55,603 nucleotides of DNA from Mycolicibacterium sp. lyk4-40-TYG-92 (lineage in GTDB: Bacteria > Actinomycetota > Actinomycetes > Mycobacteriales > Mycobacteriaceae). Under the pieces are notes generated by a model. The model saw only the letters and a program-made list of their open reading frames with translations, was not told the DNA's origin and made no database searches. The translations under genes were made by a program, and so were the position numbers. The stretch lies in assembly GCF_030209435.1 (NCBI RefSeq), contig NZ_JARVRX010000022.1, forward strand, positions 1-55,603, given 5' to 3'. Shown piece after piece: positions 24,957 to 31,921 of the stretch. Numbering within the stretch: position 1 is the first letter of the stretch; every line of letters begins with the position of its first letter.

Positions 24957-25898
24957 ATGAGTGATGCGCGACGCCGGAGACGCGGCGCCGTCGCCCGCCT
25001 GGCGTCGACCGCGGCGGTGGCACTGACGGCCGTTGTCGGTGCGGCGCCGGTACCGGCGTCCGCCGTGGCGATCACGCCCTGCCCCTGGCGTGCCACCACC
25101 GTCGCGAGCGGGCTCGGTTCGCTGGAGAACCTCGGGTTCGACGGTGCGGGCACCATGCTCGTCTCGCGCACCGTCGGCAGTTCGGGGCAGCTCTACCGCC
25201 TCACCCCCGACGGCACGGGCAGCACCCTCCTACCGAATGTTGCTGCGCCGGGCAGCATCACCGTCGCCGACGGGGCGGCCTACTTCACCACCGGTAACAA
25301 CTTCCTGTCCGGAATCTTCGGCAACAAGAACGGCAGCATCGCGCGCGTCGACCTCGGCACCGGCGCACCGACGACGATCGCAACCAAGCTCACGATGCCC
25401 AATGGCATGGTCCGCTTGCCCGACGGTTCGTTCGTCGTCTCCCGCAACATCGGCTGGACCACCGGACTGACCAGGATCAGCGCCGACGGCACCCGCGAAT
25501 CCCGGCTCGCGCCCGCGGTGACCATGGCCAACGGCCTGACATACGACCCCGCGCGGGGCACCGTCATCGCGTCGATGGACCTGCACCCCGTCAGCACCCT
25601 GGCCCTCGTGGACATCAACGACCCCGCCCACATCCGCACCGTCGACCTCGGGTTGTTCGGCTTGTTCGGGTTCCCCGATGACCTCACGGTCGGCCCCGAC
25701 GGCCTCATCTACCTGGCGATGGACGGCGGCGACATCGTCCGCATCGACCCCGATCGGCACGCCGCCTGCATCCTGGCCTCGGGTCTGTTCGGCAGTACCT
25801 CGGTGCGCTTCGGCGCGGGGCCCGGCTGGGACCCCCACGCGTTGTACAGCACCGATCTCTTCGGCACCATCCGCAAACTCACGCCGACCACCGGTTGA
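24957..25898 (+). CDS. Secreted SMP-30/gluconolactonase-like beta-propeller protein
   Basis: 313 residues from ATG 24957; ATG 24954 is equally possible and ATG 24942 less so, because GGGGAAG at 24944-24950 fits a ribosome-binding site for the later codons. An arginine-rich start, hydrophobic core and Ala-Ser-Ala site give an exported protein cleaved near residue 37. The rest has repeated beta-propeller blades with GxxGxMLVSR, TMPNGMVRLPDGSFVVS, TMANGLTYDP and DDLTVGPDGLIYLAMDGG, as in SMP-30/lactonase-like proteins. A lactonase or a binding role outside the membrane is possible. It is divergent from the TetR regulator. Confidence 0.8.
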   Translation: MSDARRRRRGAVARLASTAAVALTAVVGAAPVPASAVAITPCPWRATTVASGLGSLENLGFDGAGTMLVSRTVGSSGQLYRLTPDGTGSTLLPNVAAPGSITVADGAAYFTTGNNFLSGIFGNKNGSIARVDLGTGAPTTIATKLTMPNGMVRLPDGSFVVSRNIGWTTGLTRISADGTRESRLAPAVTMANGLTYDPARGTVIASMDLHPVSTLALVDINDPAHIRTVDLGLFGLFGFPDDLTVGPDGLIYLAMDGGDIVRIDPDRHAACILASGLFGSTSVRFGAGPGWDPHALYSTDLFGTIRKLTPTTG

Positions 25899-25982
25899 GA
25901 TGACATCCCAGTGACCGGACCACGGCCGTCCAGTACGACACGGGTGCCGCAAGAATCCTTCGGCAACGAAAGGACTTGCAGC

Positions 25983-26765
25983 ATGGATAGATTCAGCGAC
26001 CGCAAGGTCATCGTGACGGGCGCCGGGTCGGGTATCGGCCAGGCCACCGTGGCCCGCCTGCTGGACGAGGGCGGCACCGTCGTCGCGTGCGACATCTCCG
26101 CCGAGGGACTGGCACGGACCCGGGACGCCGCCGAAAAGGCCGGCACCGCAGCACGTCTGACGACCACCGTGCTCGACATCTCGTCCGAAGTGGACGTCAT
26201 CAAGGGCGTCGATACCGCTATCGCCGACATGGGCGGCCTGGACGTCCTGGTCAACGTGGCCGCGATCGAAACCTGCTCGCACACCCACGAAACCACCCTG
26301 GCCGACTGGAACCGCATCATCGCCGTCAACCTCACCGGCACCTTCCTGATGACCCGCCAGGCCCTGCCGGCCCTGCTGGCGTCGGGGCGCGGTGTGGTCA
26401 TCAACTTCACCTCGACCTCGGCGAGCTATGCCCACCCCTACATGGCGGCCTACTCCGCCAGCAAGGGCGGCATCCTGAGCTTCACCCACTCGCTGGCGCT
26501 CGAATACGCCAAGCAGGGCCTGCGCGCCGTGAACATCCAGCCCGGTGGCGTCTCGACCCCGCTGGCCAACGGCACGTTCGCCAAGATGCCCGAAGGCACC
26601 GACTACGGGCTGTGGACCAAGCAGGTCCCCATGCTCAACACCGGCAACGACGCGAACCTGGGCGACCCCAGCGCGGTCGCCGCGGTGGTCGCCATGGCCG
26701 CGTCCGACGACGGCGCCTTCCTCACCGGCACCGAGATCCGGATCGACGGCGGCGCGCACTGCTAG
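25983..26765 (+). CDS. SDR family oxidoreductase
   Basis: 260 residues from ATG 25983, with AAAGGA at about 25968-25973 as ribosome-binding site; an open frame upstream has no support. Classical SDR: TGAGSGIG near residues 13-20, NVAAIE for the NAAG motif, catalytic serine in NFTSTSASY and YSASK, and the end FLTGTEIRIDGGAHC. Substrate unknown; related proteins are annotated as 3-oxoacyl-ACP or hydroxysteroid dehydrogenases. It follows the secreted propeller by 84 nt on the same strand and may share TetR control. Confidence 0.88.
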   Translation: MDRFSDRKVIVTGAGSGIGQATVARLLDEGGTVVACDISAEGLARTRDAAEKAGTAARLTTTVLDISSEVDVIKGVDTAIADMGGLDVLVNVAAIETCSHTHETTLADWNRIIAVNLTGTFLMTRQALPALLASGRGVVINFTSTSASYAHPYMAAYSASKGGILSFTHSLALEYAKQGLRAVNIQPGGVSTPLANGTFAKMPEGTDYGLWTKQVPMLNTGNDANLGDPSAVAAVVAMAASDDGAFLTGTEIRIDGGAHC

Positions 26766-26802
26766 TACTTCCGCGGGTGTCCAGTTGACCAGCGTCCGAT
26801 TT

Positions 26803-26844
26803 GTCCGCTCAGCGGACTGAGTCCGACTCGTCCGCTCAGCGGAC
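26803..26844. repeat. Two copies of the palindrome GTCCGCTCAGCGGAC between convergent SDR genes
   Basis: Identical 15-bp elements at 26803-26817 and 26830-26844, each with 7-bp arms about a single C, 27 bp apart. The second overlaps the last codons of the leftward SDR. They could form two hairpins that end transcription from both sides; no T-run is present. GTCCGA also occurs twice nearby (26794-26799, 26821-26826). Confidence 0.6.
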
Positions 26845-27636
26845 GACCACCTCGCTGGGCACCCGCGGATCACCAAGCATCGCCCGGTGCGACGGCGGCG
26901 TGCGGCCGTCGACATCGGTGATGCCGTAACGCTGGGCCTCTTCCGCGGCGATCACGGTCTGCCCGCTGATGCCGTCCAGATCCGGGTCCTGGTACAGCGC
27001 GTTGATCACATGCCCGATGAACTCCGGCGTCTCGAAATTACCTGCGGCCTTGGCCAGCGTCTCGGCGTCGAATGCCTGCTTGAACTTGTCGGTGAGCAGG
27101 ATGCCCATCCAGATCGACAACGTCGACACGCCCGTGCCGTGGAAGTCGACGGCCATGTCGGCGGCCATCTTGTCCACACCGGCTTTCTGCGCACCGTAGG
27201 CAGGGCCGTGCATGTAACAGACGCCGCCCGGCGACGAGGTGAACGCGATCAGGCCGCGTCCTTGCGCCACCAATAGCGGCGCGGCGTGCCACGACGCCAC
27301 GTACGCCGACCGCAGGCCGACGTCGAGCACGTCACCGAGGCCGATCGGCTTCTCCCAGAACGGCTTCGGGTCGACGAGGTTGTCATGGACCACCGCGGCG
27401 TTGTTGACCAGCAGGTCGAGCCGGCCGGCCTCGTCGGCAACCCGCGCGAACAACGCGGCCACGGCTTCGTCGTCACGGTGATCAACTGGAACGGCGATGC
27501 CGCCGTCGCCGGGATCGGTGACGGTACGGCCCGTCAGGTACACCGTCCAGCCGTCGGCCACCAACGCGGCGGCAATGCCCTTGCCGGCACCCCTGCTGGC
27601 ACCGGTGACGACCGCGACCCGCTTCTCTGCGCTCAT
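26836..27636 (-). CDS. SDR family oxidoreductase
   Basis: 266 residues from ATG 27636; the 16-residue extension upstream lacks support. TGASRGAGKGIA near 13-24 binds NAD(P); NNAAV is the NNAG motif; catalytic serine in FTSSPGG and the YGAQK box give the active site. The C-terminal third (ETPEFIGHVINALYQDPDLDGISGQTVIAAEEAQRYG, read in parts) is that of an actinobacterial SDR group of unknown substrate. It follows the kshA/cysteine-rich pair on the same strand after 4 nt, so it is part of a kshA operon and likely acts on the same substrate or its product. Confidence 0.87.
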   Translation of the reverse strand: MSAEKRVAVVTGASRGAGKGIAAALVADGWTVYLTGRTVTDPGDGGIAVPVDHRDDEAVAALFARVADEAGRLDLLVNNAAVVHDNLVDPKPFWEKPIGLGDVLDVGLRSAYVASWHAAPLLVAQGRGLIAFTSSPGGVCYMHGPAYGAQKAGVDKMAADMAVDFHGTGVSTLSIWMGILLTDKFKQAFDAETLAKAAGNFETPEFIGHVINALYQDPDLDGISGQTVIAAEEAQRYGITDVDGRTPPSHRAMLGDPRVPSEVVVR

Positions 27637-27640
27637 GCGG

Positions 27641-27919
27641 CTATGGTGCCACGCCCAGTTCGTCCTGAACGACGTGCACGACACCCGCCGTCACCGCGTC
27701 GGCAATGGATTCCCTCAGCTGGCCGCAGGCCAGGAAGATCCGCCCCGGCAGGCACTCGGCCCGCCGGCGCTCCTCACACCTTGCGGCCGACTCGCGCGTC
27801 CACTGCACGCTGGTCTGCTGCCAGCTGCCCTTGCGCGCCAAAACCTCTGCGCCACAGGCACGGCACGCCACCGGCACCATCGGCATATCGGCCAGCCGGA
27901 TGTCGGGCCGCGCAGTCAT
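27641..27919 (-). CDS. Small cysteine-rich protein coupled to kshA, function unknown
   Basis: 92 residues from ATG 27919, whose first bases overlap the kshA stop (TGATG). An N-terminal RLADMPMVPVACRACG segment contains a CxxC; three more cysteines follow in RCEERRRAECLPGRIFLACGQ, so five cysteines may hold a metal or an iron-sulfur centre. The pattern is not that of a standard 2Fe-2S ferredoxin. The C-terminal half is a predicted helix with acidic and hydrophobic residues. Tight coupling to kshA suggests a role with the Rieske oxygenase, for example as assembly factor or electron-transfer helper, but this is inference. Confidence 0.7.
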   Translation of the reverse strand: MTARPDIRLADMPMVPVACRACGAEVLARKGSWQQTSVQWTRESAARCEERRRAECLPGRIFLACGQLRESIADAVTAGVVHVVQDELGVAP

Positions 27920-29049
27920 CAGACCGACTCCGCGGCCCGTGCCGCGATGTTGGCTTCCATCTCCCTGGTCCACGCCTCACGCGGAACGGTGGTGTCCAGT
28001 TCGTATTCGAAACGGTCGGTCATCTCCGGCACCACATCGGCGACGTCGACGTAGAACTGCTCGTACCACCGGCGTAGCTGGTAGACGGGGCCGTCCTCTT
28101 CGACCAATAACGGATTGTCGATGCGGGCCTTGTTCTTCCAGATCTGCACGTCCTGCTCGAAGCCCTGCTTCACCCAGTCACCGAGCGCGTGTGCCGTCGC
28201 GACGGCTGCGTCCTCGGGCAGACCCGCCATCTTCTTCACGATGATTCCGTACTGCAGCACAAAGGAATTCGCGTCGATCGGGTAGTGGCAGTTGATCAGG
28301 ATGGTCTTGTGGTCGGCTTCCGGGTAGTGGTACGTCAGGTCGTCGATCATGAAGGACGGTCCGTAGTACGACGCCACCGACGTCGAACCGAGCATCTTCG
28401 CGCCCTCGGTGCCCTGCATGTCCTCGCGGCCGCCACCGTTCATGTACTGCGTCGCGACCTCGCCTTCGAAGATGTTCTTGAAGTGCGACGGCACCGAGCC
28501 GTGAATGTAGAAGAAGTGCGCCATGTCGACGACGTTGTCGATGATCTCGCGGCAGTTGACGTTGACAACCGTGGTGTACCAATGCCAATCGGTCCACTCA
28601 TCGCTGCCCGCCTGTTCGATGCGCGGGATGTAGACGTCCGCCGGCGGGGCGCTGCCCTCGGGGTCGTTCCAGATGAACAACATCCCGTCCTGCTCGAGGG
28701 TCTCCCACTTCGCGGTGCGCGCGAGCCGCGGCGTGCGCTTGGCGTACGGCACCAGCTTGCACCTGCCGTCGCCACCCCAGCGCCAGTCGTGGAACGGGCA
28801 GGCGATCTCATTGCCCTTGACGGTGCCCTGGCTCAGATCACCGCCCATGTGCCGGCAGTAGCTGTCGAGCACATTGAGCCGGCCGTCCGCACCGCGGAAC
28901 ACGACGAGCTTCTGCCCGAAGGCCTTGATCGAGTGCGGTTTGCCGTCACCGAGGTCCTTGGTCAGGCCAAGGCAGTGCCAGCCGCGGGCGAACCGGGTCG
29001 GCGCTTCACCGGCTTCGATCTGGCGAACATCGACATCCTCCACCGACAT
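27919..29049 (-). CDS. kshA: 3-ketosteroid 9alpha-hydroxylase oxygenase subunit KshA (Rieske non-heme iron)
   Basis: 376 residues. Rieske 2Fe-2S ligands Cys65, His67, Cys84 and His87 in YCRHMGG and CPFHDWRWGGDG; mononuclear iron ligands His178 and His183 in NVVDMAHFFYIHG, with the downstream Asp in FEQDVQIW. WRWGGDGRCKLVPYAKRTP and LLVEEDGPVYQLRRWYEQFY are strongly KshA-like. KshA hydroxylates C9 of 3-ketosteroids; with delta1-dehydrogenation this opens ring B. The reductase KshB is not in the window. The C-terminus is shorter than M. tuberculosis KshA by about ten residues. GAGGATGG lies before the ATG. Divergent from kstD, and first gene of an operon with the cysteine-rich protein and an SDR. 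Confidence 0.93.
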   Translation of the reverse strand: MSVEDVDVRQIEAGEAPTRFARGWHCLGLTKDLGDGKPHSIKAFGQKLVVFRGADGRLNVLDSYCRHMGGDLSQGTVKGNEIACPFHDWRWGGDGRCKLVPYAKRTPRLARTAKWETLEQDGMLFIWNDPEGSAPPADVYIPRIEQAGSDEWTDWHWYTTVVNVNCREIIDNVVDMAHFFYIHGSVPSHFKNIFEGEVATQYMNGGGREDMQGTEGAKMLGSTSVASYYGPSFMIDDLTYHYPEADHKTILINCHYPIDANSFVLQYGIIVKKMAGLPEDAAVATAHALGDWVKQGFEQDVQIWKNKARIDNPLLVEEDGPVYQLRRWYEQFYVDVADVVPEMTDRFEYELDTTVPREAWTREMEANIAARAAESV

Positions 29050-29178
29050 CTGATGACCATCCTCACATTGAAAACTGGGCTGCAGTTTGATGTTTCAGGT
29101 CTAACAGCAACGGGGCGGGCAATGCACGTGTTCTCCCGCTGGCAGGGACGTCGGAGGCCGGAAACCCGTCTGCCGCAA

Positions 29179-29192
29179 TACGCTTAGCGGCC
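29179..29192 (+). promoter_or_regulatory. -10 box for kstD, close to its GTG start
   Basis: TACGCT (29179-29184) ends 8 nt before GTG 29193, giving a leaderless or nearly leaderless mRNA. The rest of the 143-bp kshA-kstD gap holds only a weak inverted pair AAACT/AGTTT (29072-29076, 29084-29088) upstream of kshA. Confidence 0.45.
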
Positions 29193-30899
29193 GTGACGAC
29201 ATCTGCCGCGGCCACGATTCCGGCCGGCCTCGACATCACCGACACCACCGTCGATCTGCTGGTGATCGGTTCCGGCACCGGCCTGGCCGCCGCGCTGAGC
29301 GGCCACGAGTCGGGCCTCAACGTCCTCGTTGTCGAGAAGGCGTCCGACGTCGGCGGTTCGACCGCGCGCTCTGGTGGCGCCCTCTGGCTGCCGACCACTC
29401 CCCTGCTGACCGACAAGGGCACCCCCGACACCGCCGACCGCGCCTCGACCTATCTCGACGCCGTCGTCGACGGGACCGCACCCGCGGCCCGCTCCGCCGG
29501 CTTCCTGCAGCACGTCAATGCGACCGTCGACATGCTGAGCCGCACCACTCCGATGCGCCTGTTCTGGGCCCGCGAGTACTCCGACTACCACCCGGAGCGG
29601 CCCGGCGGCCGCGCCACCGGGCGCACGTGCGAATGCCGCCCGCTCAACGCCCGCGTACTCGGCCGGTACCGGGACCGGTTGCGCGGCGGTGTCATGGAGG
29701 TCAAGGTCCCGATGCCGACGACCGGCGCGGACTACAAGTGGATGAACCTGATGACGCGGGTGCCGCGAAAAGGGTTGCCGCTCATCGCAAAACGGCTCGC
29801 ACAGGGCGTCGGCGGCAAGCTGCTGGGGCGCGAGTACATCGCCGGCGGCCAGGCCCTGGCGGCCGGGCTGTTCGCCGGTGTGCTGCAGGCCGGCATCCCG
29901 ATCTGGACCGACACCGCGCTGGTCCGGCTGACCGGCGACGGCCGGCGGGTCGCGGGTGCGGTGCTGTCGCACGACGGCCGCGAGGTCACCGTCACCGCCA
30001 CGCGCGGCGTGGTGCTGGCGGCCGGTGGCTTCGACCACGACATGGCGATGCGCCACAAGTATCAGTCCGATTCGCTCGGCGACCACGAGAGCCTCGGCGC
30101 CGATTCCAACACCGGTGAGGCCATCCGGGCCGCCACCGATCTGGGTGCCGCGACGGCGTTGATGGACCAGGCCTGGTGGTTCCCGGCGGTCGCGTCCGCG
30201 AACGGCCGTCCGCCGGCCGTGCTGCTGGCCGAGCGCTCGCTCCCCGGATCGCTCATCGTCGATCAGGACGGCAGGCGCTTCGCCAACGAGTCGACCGACT
30301 ACATGTCGTTCGGCCAGCGCGTCCTCGAACTCGAGCGGGCCGGCACCCCGGTCGAGTCGATGTGGATCGTGTTCGACCAGAAGTACCGCAACAGCTATGT
30401 GTTCGCCGCCGGGTCGTTCCCACGGATGCCGCTGCCCAAGTCCTGGTACCGGGCCGGTATCGCCGCCAAGGCCACCAACTTCGCCGACCTGGCGGCGCAG
30501 ATGGGTGTCCCGGTCGCCGATTTCGAGTACACCATGACGCGGTTCAACGAGAGCGCGGCCGCCGGCATCGACCCCGACTTCGCACGCGGTCTCAGCGCCT
30601 ACGACCGGTACTACGGCGATCCGACCGTCACGCCGAACCCGAACCTGCGCCCGCTGGTGAAGGGTCCGTTCTACGCGGTGAAGATGACGCTGAGCGACCT
30701 CGGCACCTGCGGCGGCGTGGTGGCCGACGAGCGCGGCCGGGTGCACCGCGAGGACGGCGGCGTCATCGAGGGGCTGTACGCGCTGGGGAACACCGCGGCC
30801 AACGCCTTCGGCGCGGTGTACCCGGGCGCAGGCGCGACCATCGCGCAGGGCCTGGTGTACGGCTACATCGCCGGACGGGATGCCGCCGGCAAGCTGTAG
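29193..30899 (+). CDS. kstD: 3-ketosteroid delta1-dehydrogenase (KstD)
   Basis: 568 residues from GTG 29193. FAD-binding GSGTGLAAAL at 26-35 and EKASDVGGSTARSGGALW at 49-66. Active-site blocks of KstD are present: WAREYSDYHPERPGG (Tyr129/Tyr132), YKWMNLM, and GPFYAVKMTLSDLGTCGG with the C-terminal catalytic Tyr. The usual GTKGG is GTCGG here. KstD introduces the C1-C2 double bond in 3-ketosteroids. Together with divergent KshA it gives 9-hydroxy-1,4-diene intermediates that open spontaneously. It converges on the DUF2237 gene with a short hairpin across both stop codons. Confidence 0.94.
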   Translation: MTTSAAATIPAGLDITDTTVDLLVIGSGTGLAAALSGHESGLNVLVVEKASDVGGSTARSGGALWLPTTPLLTDKGTPDTADRASTYLDAVVDGTAPAARSAGFLQHVNATVDMLSRTTPMRLFWAREYSDYHPERPGGRATGRTCECRPLNARVLGRYRDRLRGGVMEVKVPMPTTGADYKWMNLMTRVPRKGLPLIAKRLAQGVGGKLLGREYIAGGQALAAGLFAGVLQAGIPIWTDTALVRLTGDGRRVAGAVLSHDGREVTVTATRGVVLAAGGFDHDMAMRHKYQSDSLGDHESLGADSNTGEAIRAATDLGAATALMDQAWWFPAVASANGRPPAVLLAERSLPGSLIVDQDGRRFANESTDYMSFGQRVLELERAGTPVESMWIVFDQKYRNSYVFAAGSFPRMPLPKSWYRAGIAAKATNFADLAAQMGVPVADFEYTMTRFNESAAAGIDPDFARGLSAYDRYYGDPTVTPNPNLRPLVKGPFYAVKMTLSDLGTCGGVVADERGRVHREDGGVIEGLYALGNTAANAFGAVYPGAGATIAQGLVYGYIAGRDAAGKL

Positions 30900-30913
30900 C
30901 GGTCAGAGACCGC
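30899..30913. terminator. Short hairpin across the convergent stops of kstD and the DUF2237 gene
   Basis: GCGGTC-AGA-GACCGC (6-bp stem, 3-nt loop) starts at the last base of the kstD stop codon and covers the stop of the opposite gene. No T-run. It is short, so its strength as a terminator is doubtful. Confidence 0.4.
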
Positions 30914-31298
30914 CGAGGCCACCCAGATCGTCGGGCACATCGACGGCGTACGCGCTGAGCACCTCGAGCGGCACGACCTCAAGGGTCCGCTCGTGCGTGG
31001 AGGCGAGCACCACCGGTGCCGCGTATCCGTCGTTGTGCGCCCGCAGCCAGTTCACCGCGGTCACGCACCAGCGGTCACCCGGCGAAAGGCCCGGAAAGCG
31101 GTATTCCGGCATCGGCGTGGACAGGTCGTTGCCTATCGAACGCTGGTGCGCCAGGAACTCGGCGGTCACGACCGCACAGATGGTGTGCCGGCCGGCGTCC
31201 TCGGGTCCGGTCGAGCAGCAGCCGTCGCGGTAGAAGCCCGTCAGCGGTTCGGTGCCACACGGGTCCAGCGGGGCACCGAGCACATTGCGATCTGCCAC
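30903..31298 (-). CDS. DUF2237 family protein
   Basis: 131 residues. Conserved blocks of DUF2237 are present: NVLGAPLDPC, TGFYRDGCCSTGPEDAGRHT, ICAVVTAEFLAHQRSIGNDLST and LSPGDRWCVTAVNWLRA. The family is cytoplasmic, small and rich in conserved Cys and Trp residues; its function is not known. It lies 3 nt downstream of the PTS EIIA gene and probably shares its transcript. Members occur in many proteobacteria and actinobacteria, so it is not specific to steroid use. Confidence 0.85.
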   Translation of the reverse strand: MADRNVLGAPLDPCGTEPLTGFYRDGCCSTGPEDAGRHTICAVVTAEFLAHQRSIGNDLSTPMPEYRFPGLSPGDRWCVTAVNWLRAHNDGYAAPVVLASTHERTLEVVPLEVLSAYAVDVPDDLGGLGGL

Positions 31299-31301
31299 CG
31301 C

Positions 31302-31784
31302 TCAATCCTGCCTTACCTTGTTCGCAGTGAAGAGGATTGCCCCGCAATCGATGTCCGCACCCGCGGCAACCGCGGCGGACAAGGTCACGTTCTCCGGCAC
31401 GCGTTCGTCCATGACCACAACGGCCACAACGGGATTGAGCCCCCTCGCCTCGACGGAGGGCACGTCGTAGCCGATGACGAGCTGCCCCGCGGTGACGTCG
31501 TCACCCTGACTGACATGAGCCGTGAAGCCATCACCGTTCAGCGTGACGGTGTCCAGACCGAGGTGCACGAGAACGCCCACGTTGTCGGGCGTCACGACGA
31601 CGTAGGCGTGTGGCATCAGTTTCACGAGCCTGCCGCTGACCGGGGCGACCGCCTCGATCACCCCGCGCGGCGGGTCGATCGCGGCGCCGTAGCCGACCAT
31701 GCCCGCAGAGAACACGGGGTCCGGGACGTCCTCGAGCCGAACGGCACGCCCAGCGACCGGGGCGAGAACTGGCGTCTGACTCAC
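31302..31784 (-). CDS. PTS glucose-type EIIA protein (Crr-like)
   Basis: 160 residues from GTG 31784, with GGAG about 9 nt upstream; an extension would reach into the EIICB gene on the other strand. The EIIA-Glc fold is marked by LAPVAGRAVRLEDVPDPVF, His59 in MPHAYVVVT and phosphorylated His74 in VGVLVHLGLDTVTL. It carries phosphate from HPr to the EIIB domain encoded divergently at 31.9 kb. EI and HPr are not in the window. In other mycobacteria a similar EIIA/EIIBC pair serves glucose or N-acetylglucosamine. EIIA-type proteins can also regulate other transporters. Confidence 0.92.
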   Translation of the reverse strand: MSQTPVLAPVAGRAVRLEDVPDPVFSAGMVGYGAAIDPPRGVIEAVAPVSGRLVKLMPHAYVVVTPDNVGVLVHLGLDTVTLNGDGFTAHVSQGDDVTAGQLVIGYDVPSVEARGLNPVVAVVVMDERVPENVTLSAAVAAGADIDCGAILFTANKVRQD

Positions 31785-31921
31785 TGTCGTATCTCCTCTG
31801 CTCTTGCGCACCAACAATACGAGCGCCGCCGAACGCCCTCTCACCGGCGCATGTTCTCGTCTAAGCTTCCGCACAACCTGCGCGCCGAGTGGCGTTTTTG
31901 CGGCAGAGAAGGGTCTCGCAG
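31785..31921. promoter_or_regulatory. Divergent promoter region of the PTS genes
   Basis: A TATTGT box on the minus strand (31819-31814) lies about 29 nt before GTG 31784, with a ribosome-binding site between. Rightward, TAAGCT at about 31863-31868 is a possible -10 for the EIICB gene. No clear GntR-type inverted repeat was seen. Confidence 0.4.

Noticed and set aside
29050..29192. KstR or KstR2 site between kshA and kstD
   Set aside because: No TnnAACnnGTTnnA or CAAG-N-CTTG-type motif found; only a weak AAACT/AGTTT pair.
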